This document shows positions 51,563-63,225 of a stretch of DNA of 64,000 bases, piece by piece. Numbering within the stretch: position 1 is the stretch's first letter; each line of letters opens with the position of its first letter. Made by a program: the position numbers and the translations under genes. The notes beneath the pieces were generated by a model. That model did no database searches. It was not told the DNA's origin and worked only from the letters and a program-made list of their open reading frames with translations. Origin of the DNA: Pictodentalium vernedei (taxonomy: Eukaryota; Mollusca; Scaphopoda; Dentaliida; Dentaliidae); NCBI GenBank assembly GCA_031216915.1, contig CM062290.1, positions 381,034,718 through 381,098,717 on the forward strand, in the 5' to 3' direction.

Positions 51563-53106
51563 CTTGATTAAAATATAATATGATGAAACCATGAAACAAT
51601 TGATTTATTCAAAGAGGTTACAGAAAAGTAACATCAATGATAAATCAAAGAGTGTCAAGAAAAAGAAAATATATGTTTATATCTTTAATTTCTGGTTACA
51701 TGTAAGTGAAACGAGTAATCTTTACCATTCTCGTGCAATTTCAAATATTTACTTTGATCCTTAAAATTCCCCAGAAATCACGAGAATCCATCGGGATTTT
51801 TGCAACTCAGAGAGGCCTTAATTCATTTTCTCTTTTCATATTAGGTCTCAGATAGGCATTGTTGAGCTAATTAATGCCACATAACTGATAATTCAATTAC
51901 CATGCTCTCAAAAGTGTGTTGCATATGAACTGACACACCAACCAATTTAGTAACATTGTGAGGTCTACAGTACAGTTGCCGTTGACTGGTCATTATCCAT
52001 GTGTGGGCATTTACCAGGTAGTTCAAATCATCATCAGAAAAATTTTAATTAACGAAGCACCAGGCTGTTACTGGTGCTTCATTAATTAAATTTTTGATGA
52101 TTATTCCTATAATTGGTGTTTGGAATCTTAATATTTTTTAATCCGTGTAAGTATTGCCCGCCCATGGAAAGTGACCAGTCCATGATTGCTGTGTTGTATA
52201 AACCATTAGAAATATGTCATCCTCAGTCAATAATTATCCAAATCTTTTTGCCTTTTTGTTTTAATAAAAGAGGGAAAATATGCAGAACATCAAAAAGTCC
52301 TCTCAGTTGGAAGCTCAGCTTTGAGCTGGCTTAGTAAACCAGTGGCTGACAATTGTACCAATTAGCACCACATGTATGAACTTTGAGTTTCAAACAATAA
52401 AAGGCAGGCATACATTTCTCTTGAAAGTTTTTCCTTGTGTAGAATATCATAGATTGGTAGCATGAGGGCCTTTAACTGGTAAGTGCTAAATTACTTATGA
52501 AGGTCAATTGTAACAAAGTATTTTGTTTTTAAAGACACCATGATACCCAAAAGGGGAGCCAAAGTTTAGCAAGATTTTTGTCATAAATAACTTTTGTTAC
52601 AATTTATTGGAGAGTGCCTGTTGGAGAGCATTTTGCTTGCCAAAGTAGCTCCCAGGAGAGGGACTTTTTGCCACCCTCGATTTGCACATAAAATAATTGT
52701 ATTTAGGAACAGAGCAGTACTGAAATGGTTAACGGGATAACCTACCTACCCAATTAGAAAAAACAGCAACTGGTTATCCGAAGTATTTATGTCGATCATA
52801 ATTTCAGCCAAAATGTAGTAAATCTGCAGATTCTCCTTTGGGATAGATTACACCTCAAAGCCGTGTTGTACATATTGAGAAAAAATCTACTTTGGCATGG
52901 AAGACTTTGTTAATTATTGGGAATTTCCTTGAGTACTGAGTAATCACAGAAACTATTCCATGGTATGTACACAAATGAACGTTGTTGAGTACTCGACAAT
53001 GTTTGTTTGTACACACATTTCGGAATAGTTTCTACAAATACTGCTTTCCAATTCCTATAGTTTTGATCCCATGTTTGGTAAAACAAGTGTTTGACCACCG
53101 AGGTGG
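51563..53106. repeat. Repeat-rich spacer
   Basis: Holds the second copy of the 15415-15657 repeat (51975-52190), a relative of the gttacaatttattggagagtgc unit (about 52585-52640) and a foldback at about 52949-53033 (aaactattcc, tgtacacaaa and inverses). No further exon with good splice sites was found, though a short one could be missed. Confidence 0.45.
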
Positions 53107-54406
53107 TATTAGTCCCCTACGGCGCTTTTGTGACATAAGGTGTTTTTGTCACAGAAGACACTAGAGTATATAAGCATCTTGGATTTTGAAAAAAAAATAT
53201 TGAGTGCGCATAATCCCCTCACAACCCTTTATCCATGTACCATATATGAAAGGCGTAGCTTGAACCATGTTGGAGGGAGGGGTGGTAACATAAAATAGAG
53301 AAAAAAGCTTAAAAAACACAACAAAAATGGCCGCCATTCTGCCACCTTGGATTTTGAAAAATAAATATTGACTGTGCATCATCCCCTCAGAACCATTTAT
53401 CCATGTACCAAATATGAAAGGTGTAGCTTGAAGCATATTAGAGGGAGAGGTGGTAACATAAAAACAGACAGACAGACAGATGGACAGACAGACAGATGTT
53501 AGATTTTGAAAAAATATATTGAGCATGCATAATCCCCTCACAACCCCTTTATCCATGTACCATATATGAAAAGTGCAGCTTGAACCATGTTGGAGGGAGC
53601 AGTGGTAACATAAAATAGAGAAAAAGGCTTAAAAAACACAACAGAAATGGTTGCCATGGCGCCATCTTGAATTTTGGAAAAAAAAATATTGAACGTGCAA
53701 CATCCCATTACAACTCTCTATCCATGTGCCAGATATAAAAAGTGTAGCTTGAACCATGTTGGAGTGAGGGGTGGTAACATAAAATAGAGAAAAAAGCTTA
53801 AAAAACACAACAAAAATGGCTGCCATGCCGCCATCTTGGATTTTGAAAAAAAAATATTGAACGTGCATAATCCCCTCACAACCCCTTTATCCATGTACCA
53901 TATATGAAAAGTGCAGCTTAAACCATGTTGGAGGGAGCAGTGGTAACATAAAATAGAGAAAAAGGCTTAAAAAACACAACAGAAATGGTTGCCATGGTGC
54001 CATCTTGAATTTTGGAAAAAAAATATTGAACGTGCAACATCCCATTACAACTCTCTATCCATGTGCCAGATATAAAAAAGTGTAGCTTGAACCATGTTGG
54101 TGGGAGGGGTGGTAACATGAAAATAGAGAAAAAAAAGCTTAAAAAACACAACAAAAATGGCCGCCATTCCACCATCTTGGATATTGAAAAAAAATTTTGA
54201 GCGTGCATCATCCCCTCAGAACCATTTATTCATGTACCAAATATGAAAGGTGTAGCTTAAAGCATGTTGGAGGGAGAGGTGGTAACATAAAAAACAGATG
54301 GATGGACGGATGGACGGATGGATGGACGGACGGACAGACAGATGGACAGACAGACGGACGGAGTGCAATCCTATAGTCCCCTTACGGTTCCCGTAGGGGA
54401 CTAATA
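53107..54406. mobile_element. Pearl/Helentron-like non-autonomous element with ~168-bp core repeats
   Basis: Bounded by tattagtcccctacgg and ccgtaggggactaata (inverted). About seven tandem units, spaced ~168 bp by the marker atccatgtacca (53231, 53399, 53551, 53720, 53888, 54058, 54228), each with gccgccatcttggattttga and ttgaaccatgttggaggga. A gacagacagatgg microsatellite stands inside (53464-53502) and at the 3' end (54297-54360), followed by a terminal hairpin (54374-54403). This matches the structure of bivalve 'pearl' repeats and DINE/Helentron-type elements; the family name is from memory of that layout. Confidence 0.68.
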
Positions 54407-54658
54407 ATGGTCACAGGTAACACCGGATATTATCCGGTTATAGCTCTTGGTTAGTTGGTTGTGAAAATGAGCCAGCTGTTTCAGCCCTAGGAAATACAGC
54501 CAATCAAAAGCTGTGAAATTTTCTATGTATTCCAATCCCACATACACAGGAAACTGGTAAGTTACTGGGTCATTAATCCTATAATAAGAAGGCAATGGAT
54601 AATATAAGTTCACAGAATGCAAAATTTGGAACATTTGCACCATTTTTTCAAAATATAT
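54407..54658. other. Short spacer
   Basis: Contains ggatattatccgg and agccaatcaaaagctgtg motifs of an unknown repeat. The 80-codon minus frame here is not supported by any conserved pattern. Confidence 0.35.
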
Positions 54659-54662
54659 TTAA

Positions 54663-55466
54663 TCTCTTACCTAATGAATCGGCCACATCAGCCCTCATAA
54701 TTTACACAATTAAGCAGTTGAAAAGACATTATGATTCAAGTAAATTTCAACCAATCCATATCATGTGACCTCTCATTGGAATCTTATTATTTAGCTTAAC
54801 CCTCTGCACTCTGATGTCAAACTGGCAAAATTTTCACCAGCAAATAGTGAGCTCTGTTAAACAAGATATAATTGGTTACCGTATTTACTCTATGTATTGG
54901 GACAGCTAAAAATAATTATTTTCACAGGTGTCCCAATTCTTAGAAAATGGGGAAAGAACACAGCCTGGTCTTGATTTGATGCTGAATAAAGTTGTGTGTG
55001 ATTCGTTTTCCATCACTATATACAAAAATCGCCGTCCAATTTTTTTTTATATTTTCATTTTTTGGAATGAGCGCATAGCGCTCGTTCCAATGAGGGATCA
55101 TAAGCTATGTTTTGGAAGCAAAAAATGAAAATTTTTAGTTACTCAAGAATTTTTTTTATGAGTGTCATCCAACTGGAAATAAATCTCGTGAATGTCCCAA
55201 ACTTTGGAGCATAAAAAAAATATAGTTTTCTGGAAAAAATGTGTGTCCCAAATCATAGAGTGTCCCAATAAATACGGTAAATTCATAGTTAAACTAGAGA
55301 AAAACAGAATGATTGGATAAAATTCTGTTGCACTACCAGAGTGCTAGGGGTTAATTCAATGAGGATTCACATGATATGGTCTGGTTGAAATTTAGAAACA
55401 ATTTTGTTTTAAAAAAAAAAAAGCTGAAATAACAAATTTTGATGTTGTGTGTGTTGGGTAAAAGAA
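54663..55466. mobile_element. Four-layer nest of MITEs
   Basis: Outer layer: subfamily-A MITE, halves 54663-54783 and 55355-55466 (ccatatcatgtgacctctca / tgaggattcacatgatatgg). Second: a TTAA-flanked element 54800-55350 with TIR ccctctgcactctg / cagagtgctagggg. Third: 54879-55278 with TIR ccgtatttact / aaatacgg flanked by TA. Fourth: a partial subfamily-B MITE at about 55030-55160 (ggaatgagcgcatagcgctc). Each layer interrupts the one outside it, so relative ages can be read directly. Confidence 0.75.
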
Positions 55467-55608
55467 TAAACAACTTTTTTAATGAATGCCATATGCTAGT
55501 CATGTTGAAAAAGGTGTTGACAAAATTCCTGTGAGAGATAGGCAATATACCAAAAGAAACGAAACAATCCCGATATCATGGGGATACTGAAAAATAAAAC
55601 CGAATCAA
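55467..55608. repeat. Left half of an AT-rich MITE, interrupted by the 5S SINE
   Basis: gagataggcaatataccaaa ... gatactgaaaaataaaaccg corresponds to 28342-28420; its continuation (catttgctatttataaggcc, gaggcttgatagcag) follows the SINE at about 55990-56105. Confidence 0.5.
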
Positions 55609-55985
55609 TTTATTTATTTATTAAGGTTTAACGACACTTCAACAACCAAAGTCATATCATGTCGGTGACAGTTTTATGGGTGGAGGAAGCCGGGGTATCC
55701 AGAGAGAACCACCGAGCAGCTGCCAGCTCTCCAACATTGTAACTCCACACTGCAGCACAGGCAGGATTAGATTGGTTGAAGACATGTGCACCATCAACGT
55801 GAAGTATGCCTTAGTACACGGCATCATCGTGTCCCCATTTGGACAATCAGGGTTAAGTGCCTTGCCCAAGGGCACAATGCGGGAGTCCGAATCGATCGCT
55901 CAGATGGTCACTCATCCAAGGACTAACAAGGCTCGAGGTTGCTTAACTTCCGTGATCTGACGAGAACTGGTTACCTCAACGCCAC
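55609..55985 (-). mobile_element. SINE with a 5S rRNA-derived head
   Basis: On the minus strand the first ~90 bp (55896-55985) read CTCGTCAGATCACGGAAG, TTAAGCAACCTCGAGCC, TTGTTAGTCCTTGGATGAG, TGACCATCTGAG: the order and spacing of the 5S rRNA gene (TCTGATC, GGAAG-TAAGCA, internal control region, CTTGGATGGG-GACC). The body (55640-55890) equals that of the tRNA-headed SINE at 22217-22585 (agagaaccaccgagcagc, ggttgaagacatg, cttgcccaagggcac). The tail is (aaat)n. Not a functional 5S gene. Confidence 0.8.
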
Positions 55986-55989
55986 CAAT

Positions 55990-57313
55990 CATAGAATATC
56001 AAAATTGTCTACATTTTCAAATATTCTTACATTTGCTATTTATAAGGCCATGCTGAGGCTTGACATTTGCTATTTATAAGGCCATGCTGAGGCTTGATAG
56101 CAGTTAAGTAGCTCATTTTTATGAAAGAAGTGACTGATTTTCTATTCAGTTTTGTTAATCCTCTTATAAGGCCATGCTTAGGCTTGATAGCAGTTAAGTA
56201 GTTCATTTTTATGAAAGAAGTGACTGATTTTCTATTCAGTTTTGTTAATCCTCAAGGGCCTGGGAAATTATGCTGAGTTCCAATCTGTACATGTTCACTT
56301 GCTTAGAGTGATTTCTAGATAATGGGAAGTGATTTCTAGTCATGCCTTAACAGGCAGCCAAGACTTCACTTGAAATCACTTCCCAACTGATGTGAATTCC
56401 CCTTTGCTAAAGCGGAGCCCACTTAATGGAATATCTCTTAATTGCATATCCCTGTTAATTGAATATAATATCCAAACACAAAACCATTTCCCATACCTTT
56501 TGCACAAATTTTACCTGTTTATTGCATATGGATCATAGTGAATATTCCTGTTAATTGAATAAAGAAAGCCTGCAACAAGTCGAGAAATTATACTGACAGT
56601 TACGAAATTTGTCTTTGTCAAAGACTTATTTGTTCTCAGAACTTCAAAGACAAATATTTAATCTATTATTCTTGTTTGACAGAGCTTCTGAAGCTCTGTC
56701 TAACAAGATATAATAGAATAAATGCTAAGTTTATCTCTTAAACACAAGAAAATAAGCAACCCCTGTTAACTACATACTCCTGTTAATTGAATATTTTTTA
56801 CTGGAAAAATGGCTATTCAATTAACAGGCTTTCAGTGTCCTATCAGCTAGCTCAGTCAGGTCAAGTACTGAATAACAAACCAATACCGTGGTATATCCCC
56901 TAATGAAAGAGTCAATGACTCTGTAGCTCAACTTGGATATGACAGGAATTAGTACTTGCTGTGACCAAGACAACTGAATAATGAATATGACAGGAATTAG
57001 TATTTGTTTTGGCCCAGTCAACAATAATAAAAGAATTACAAGGTGACTGTAATGGACTACAGATTAAGACCAATCATTGTAGATTATTATTTTTGTGTGG
57101 AAATTTTCAGACCCAAACAAAATATTTTCAGACTAAAATTTTTTCTTCTTCTTCTTCTTAAAATTGACCAAAATGCATCAAAACACAAAAAACTAATTTC
57201 CGGATTTTCGTCCAAAATTTTCTAAGTCCCACCCGGACCCCAAATTTTCAGTGTAAACAAAAATTTTTTTTTTTTGTCTTAAAATTGACCAAAATGCATA
57301 AAAAACCAAAAAA
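55990..57313. repeat. Repeat spacer: ~89-bp tandem duplication, foldbacks
   Basis: tataaggccatgctgaggct unit of ~89 bp repeated at about 56075-56163 and 56164-56253, with a shorter partial copy at 56041. Palindrome at 56320-56392 (gggaagtgatttctag and inverse), related to 15264-15322. 56420-56830 has several cctgttaattgaata motifs and the hairpin gacagagcttctgaagctctgtc. No gene. Confidence 0.5.
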
Positions 57314-57349
57314 GTTAAAAAATTTATAGTAATTTATATATTTTTTATA

Positions 57350-57540
57350 CTTACCAATGACCCAGACATAGCTGGTGCTAACTCTTAAAATATAGGGCCA
57401 AACACAAATTTTGCCCCCCAATCCCCAAAATTTGCATCTAAAACTAAAGAAAACATGTCCTGAAAGGCCCTCCACACCTCGCCCCCACTGCGCATGCGCA
57501 GTGTCAAGGACGTTCCGAAATTGGCGCCATTTATCATTCT
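57350..57540 (+). repeat. DIRS-B4 left terminal inverted repeat
   Basis: Carries the perfect palindrome TGCGCATGCGCA (57489-57500) and TTGGCGCCA (57521-57529). Its partner lies outside the window. Confidence 0.75.
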
Positions 57541-58279
57541 AATAACCAGTGCCTGGTAAGCGCTATGTACTCAGCGGGGAGGCAAGAGTTCCCAACTCCT
57601 GGGAGGGCCATCCCCGTCTGGGTCATTGGTAAGTATAAAAAATATATAAATTACTATAAATTTTTTAACATTTTTATACTGTACCAATGACCCAGACATA
57701 GCTGAATAGTAAAAAGGCTGGAGGGCCAAGGACATAGAGCAAAATGGAATACGCTCAATAAAATAAAATAGAGTCATCCCCTGTAGGGAAAAGAAGTAAT
57801 AGGCCTTACATGTATCTTTCTTATTTATGATAAATTAGAAAGATACAACACCTTCCAAAAATTGAGCTTCATACATCCATGTACTCTATTAATATCCAAT
57901 AATCCTTATACTAATAATTTTTAAAGTAAGCCAATAATAAAGTAAGTCTAGAGAATAGAGACTCTTATACTTCTAAAAGTGTGTGAGAATTGCATAATCA
58001 TGTCCGTTGACATATGCAATATTCAAAAGCTATACTTTAAAAACTAAGACTTGAATGAATTTTATAAACTTAAACTTCTCACTAAACAACCATCCCAATA
58101 ACAGCTCAGAATTACTAACTCCGGAGGAGGTATCCCCTTGTTTTCATAGTAAAAACAGGTGACCCAAGGGAACACCCTCCCCCCCCCCCCCCTTTTTCTT
58201 GCCCTGGGACAAATAGCCCAGAGCGAAGAGGGCAGCCGAACGGAGACACTGCCGAAACAGACAGCCTACCTAGCTATAG

Positions 58280-59345
58280 TAGCAACTGTTAAGTGAATGA
58301 CATTCTGAGCAGTAGATAATAGACCTAACAATAGAGGCCTCCAGAAATGGACTCGATATTTCTGAGATAAAATTCATGAATGGATGGCTGAGCGCAATGA
58401 GCAGCCTTAAAAAATCTATAATAGCAACACTATTAATGTAAGCCCAAGAAGTAGAAGAACTCTTACTTCATGAGCCGAAATCTTAAGCACAACTGCTAAG
58501 CCAATGATATACCATAAGCAGTACGCTAGTTAATAGAATCCATTAACAATAAAATGGAGCGTAACGTCCTTCTACTAGATATCAAAGACAGAAGAAGCTT
58601 ACGCCCTTGTAATAAACAGATATCTGTTTATAAATACATAAACTGTACCCGGAAAGAGTAAAGGCCTATGCCCATACGAAGACGGAAGGACCTTAAAATA
58701 ATAGGTTTCGGATAATAGGAGCCTAACTCTTATGCAACAATCCAACCTAAATAGTAACGGAAGTATTGATTCCGAAACTATGAAAGTGAAAATCATCCAT
58801 CGATAGTGCATGAAACTCACTGACTCTACAGTAAAAGAGAAACCAACAGAATTACTGTCTAAAAGGTCAGAATTTGAAAACTACTGTTTCCAGAGGCTCA
58901 AATGATTACTTAGCTAAATAAGAACCGAAGTTAAAATCCGTATAGGAATTTAATCTAAAGATTCTAAGTCTATTTATCAAAAAGTTACTAACTGACTTAG
59001 ATAAAGAGACAAAAGACTCAATTGTAAACTATCGTAGAGTGCATAGGTATGAGGTAACATAAACCTATAACCTAAATAACAACAGGCTGCAGTAGATCTT
59101 GTGAAACAAGTATACTAAAAACTAGCAATGCGTAGTATGGAGGGATCAACCATATGAACATAATGATCCCTACACCACGACGGAAGAGCCTCCACTTTAG
59201 TCGCATAGAATAGCGAAGAAGAGGATCTCCTATAGTAAGAAATCGCGTCCAAAGCTCGTCCAGTACAGTGCTTACAATGCAATACGGACCACACAACGGA
59301 ATACATGAAGGTTGCGACCTTGCTGGTTGTGATAAAGATGACACG
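58280..59345 (-). pseudogene. DIRS-B4 tyrosine recombinase remnant
   Basis: Heavily decayed. Readable islands include QPARSQPSCI at about 59325, AISYYRRSSSSLFYATK near 59240, and the YYFKVLPSSYGHRPLL block near 58690. The HEVR region is at about 58470-58485. Frames change every 50-150 bp. Confidence 0.65.
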
Positions 59346-59449
59346 ATTTACCCAGTGAAAAAAGATCCTCACATAGAGGAAGATTTCACGTTAAGATCCA
59401 CAGTAGACAAGAGAGTAAATTACTCGTGATCTCTGTGAAGATAGAGATG

Positions 59450-60172
59450 CTATCAACAGAAATGTATTGTGGTTGTTTATCTTAGCAATACCTGCTAAAA
59501 CAACAGCGCCGGAGGATACGCGTATCCTATCATTCCGTCCTATAGATCAATAGAGCGTTAACAGTATTAGCTCAGAGATCTGGACAAGCCAACACATACG
59601 TCTGCAATTGATTAGCAAGCTGTGTCATAAATAAAACATCATTGGGCGCTCCCATAGATAGCAAACCTGATTAAATACTTGTTTGTTGAGAGTCCATTCT
59701 GACAGCAACAAGCGACCCGTAAGAGAACGGGAGTGCGATAAAACAATCAGACGACCCAGAATATGACGGACCAAAACTGAACTTGGTGTACTATAACCAA
59801 CAGACGGATTCTTTCCATTAAATTGAATAACGGAAACGAAAGAGTGCCTCCCTGGTTCCGGAGATACGCCACTACTGTCGAATTAAAGGACAGGAATTTG
59901 GGCATGCGTTTCTGAATAATGTTCATGCAATGACATAAAGCAAGCCTAAAAAACATTATTCCGCGGAAGTTAAACTGATAGCTAAAAGACTGCGGAACCC
60001 AAAGACCCTGGCACTTCGAATCCGTAGGGATCAGTATATATCCCAATCTGTTTGACTGGCAACCGTCATAACAGCCACACTAGGGTCCGGCAACTGCGGC
60101 GGCACTCTCTGAGTCAACCACCGAATGTTTGCCCCAGTCTGAATCTCTTGTAACACTAGATAGACAAGAGAA
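59450..60172 (-). pseudogene. DIRS-B4 RNase H-methyltransferase remnant
   Basis: FNSTVVAYLRNQGGTLSFPLF near 59880-59820 is the RNase H SDNST block with its Asp replaced. The methyltransferase-like block is at about 59540-59640. The sequence jumps to gag at about 60172, so RT including YLDD is absent. Confidence 0.62.
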
Positions 60173-63100
60173 TGTATAAATCAAGCAATTCATGGATTGC
60201 CGGAAAGTTGCCGTCGAAGAGAAGCTCCTCCGAGAACGAAGCGACTCTGAGAGAGTTCTTAACCTACTATCCACGCATGGATGTAGCTAGGGCTGCATCA
60301 CGTCTAACCAACTCCAATCAGCCACTGAAGGGCGGAGTTATACGTGAACAAACTACTGCCCTCAAAAGAAATTACATTGAGAATAATATCCCGTAAATCT
60401 TTTCTTGAAGACGTAATGATAATGCCTCAGTAAGGCGGATTACGTATAATAAAGCGTCTAAGTTAAGTCTACTATACATAATGTCGTTCCCAACATTGAA
60501 ATTGGAAAAGACATAAACGGCGAAAAAGAATATATGCAGTCTTTAATCACACCGTCTAGACGCATATGAACTCTCGGTATGCCCTGCTCTGCCAAAATAA
60601 ACTATATGTAAAAAAGATAAAATGGCAGAAATGAGCCACGCGGACAAGAAACTAAACTATCATGCTTAGTAGCAGGCTTGTATATATATATATAATATAT
60701 AGCGTCGAAAAATAAAACACATGTTGTAATGACAATATTGGACTGCGTCGGTAAGTCAGGGACAAAGTCCCTGTACCGATCGAAAAATCCGAGTCCAATG
60801 ACGCTATAAGTCTCTTATCCAAGATCGCAGCAATGAAGTCCGAAAAATAATCACTGGAAGAAATGCCAGAAGATATGAAAGACATCTTCCGATACTACTA
60901 AAGGGAAAACTCGAAATCTTTCGAATCCCTTTCGCCATCCTGTCGGACCCTATAAAGCGTTCGGTCGTCCGTAGCTTGATGCAACCGCGGACCGCACCGA
61001 CCCAGCGCCGTCGGATAATTCCTGATTCGACCGAGAAACCGTCAATTGCTGGGATGCTGCAAAACAACTGTGCTAACTCGGATAGCACGTCCGTCACTGA
61101 GGCCTGAGGAGCAGCGGTCTTACGATGCATTGCCGCAGGAAGCTCCGAGATCGTTACCCCGTGCATACTTCCAATATGCGAGCGAACGGAGTGTATAGGC
61201 CTCGTGTCCCTTGGCTACCGGATGGCGCGACCTATTCGCTGTGGAATCACTGAATGCCGAAACTGATCGGATACTCGAGGTCACGTAGCCAATGTGCGGT
61301 CGTGTGCCCTGCTGTGAGGATGAGGAAGCATTAAAGACAGTCTCTCGGACTGTCAATATAACGGAGCGTCCCGAGCAACGGACATATGCTCCGAATGTAA
61401 AATATCTGAACCACAACATGCGGTCCCCTATGTTGTTGGCTTCCTCCGATCTGTCCTCAATCTGCCGTCACTGGGTGAGTACTAAAGTAATTAAAGTGCT
61501 CGCATCACCCAAATCTCCTTCCTAGACCGCAACGGACGAACCCGGCAGCCGAACCATTCGATGAATGTACGCTACACCGGGTGAGCTAGCGAATGTCACT
61601 CCGTAAGCGATAGACATATTCCATGAGCACTTATTGCCGCTAACTCTTCATTAACTATGACGACAGAGGCACACTTTTGAAAGACATCTCCATAACTCTT
61701 CGAACAAGAAACCAGAAATGCTTGGATAGCAAGCATAAAATAATAATATATATAGCGTCGTTCAATAATTCAAAAGTTTGTGTGACATTATTGGACTATG
61801 TCGGAACTGAGGGACGATGTCCCTGAACCGAACCAAAAATTTTTAAGTCCACCGACGCTATCAGTTTCTTATCCGGCATCGTAGCATATGTTGTTCCGAA
61901 AGGGAAAGCTTGAAATCCACCGAATCCCTTTCGGTATCCCGTCGGACCGGATGAAACTTTCGGACGTCCGTACCCGCTTCCGCAGAGCGTCCCGACCCAG
62001 CATCGTCGGATAAAATATATGCGACAGATTCAGTTGATGCTGGGATGCTGCGATAAACTGTGCTATTAAGGAAAGCACGTCCGTTCCCGAGGCCTGTGCA
62101 GTAGCGGACTTACGATGCATTGCCGCTGGAAGCTCCGTGTACGTTGACTCCCGCACACTTCCTATGCGAACGTCCGGAGTCTGCAGGCCTCGAGTCCCCG
62201 GCTACCGACCCAGCGCTGTCGGATAATTCTCGATCCGACACCGTTTCTGTCGGCTGCTGGGATGCTGCGATAAGCTGTGCTATGTGCACAAGAATGTCCG
62301 ACGTCGAGACCTGCGGAGGCGCAGTCTATCGGTGCTTCGCCGAGGGCAGCTCCGCATCAGATGGCTCCCGCATACTTCCTATGCGAACGTCCGGAGTCCA
62401 TCGGTCTCGAATCCCTGGCTGCCGGATGGTGTGACCTGGTCGCCGAAGAATCCTTGATCGGCGAAGCTGGTAATATATCGGCGGTCACGCAGCCAAGGTG
62501 CGGTCGTGTGCGCTGACGAGAAGAGGAAGCCTTAGCAGTCTCAGCGGACTGCCTATACAACGGAGCGTCCCGAGCGACGGACGTATGCTCCGCTAACGAC
62601 ACATTTGTACCACAACATCTGGGGCCAGATGTTGTTGAACGAGAGAGGGGCCTCTCTCGCTTGCCGTCCGGATGGACCGGAACGAGCTATGAACCGGACT
62701 AAAAGGCTTCCTCCGTTCTCCCTCCGATCCGCCGTCACTGGGTGTGCATTAAGTTAATTTTATAGTGCTCGCATCACCCCAAAATTCCTTCTAGACCGCA
62801 ACGGACGAACCCGGCTGCCGAACCATTCGGTGAATAGACGCTACACCGGGCGAGCTAGCGGACGTCAAAGGCCGTCGAACCTACTAGGGTCCTCTTAGGC
62901 AATTGGCGTATTACATGAGCACTTTTCCGCTAGCCCTTCATTAATTGTGACGACGGAGGCACACTGTTGGAAGACATCACAGATACATCACCCTAATCTT
63001 GATCGTCTGAAATAGAAATTGATAAAGTAGAGTGACCCTGCGGGGAAAGGACCGGAGTGTCCAAATCCCCAACAACATACCGTGACATACGCTTCCCATA

Positions 63101-63225
63101 TTGTCATCGAAATCATACGATACAGAACAGGAGTTAATGCGAGTACACTGACCACATATAGAATGATAATAAGGTCAGAGGAGGACTTCCTCTTAAAACA
63201 ATTGATCAATATCCTTTCAATGTGA
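60173..63225 (-). pseudogene. DIRS-B4 gag remnant with three repeated segments
   Basis: A segment of ~145 bp (cccagc..cgtcggataa, tgctgggatgctgc, ggaagctcc) occurs at about 61000-61147, 61994-62133 and 62209-62353, against once in DIRS-B3 (41391-41533). The gag start region is near 63000-63220, with only traces of the Cys/His cluster. Frames are short throughout. Confidence 0.6.

Noticed and set aside
51726..51760. Possible extra minus-strand exon upstream of the SAM-like exon
   Set aside because: 34 bp between acceptable splice sites, but its phase does not fit the phase-0 start of the exon at 51429-51562.
54401..54643. 80-residue minus-strand frame
   Set aside because: Looks protein-like in places but has no splice sites or known motif, and borders repeats on both sides.
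55896..55985. Possible 5S rRNA gene
   Set aside because: Only a diverged 5S-like part is present, fused to a SINE body and tail.
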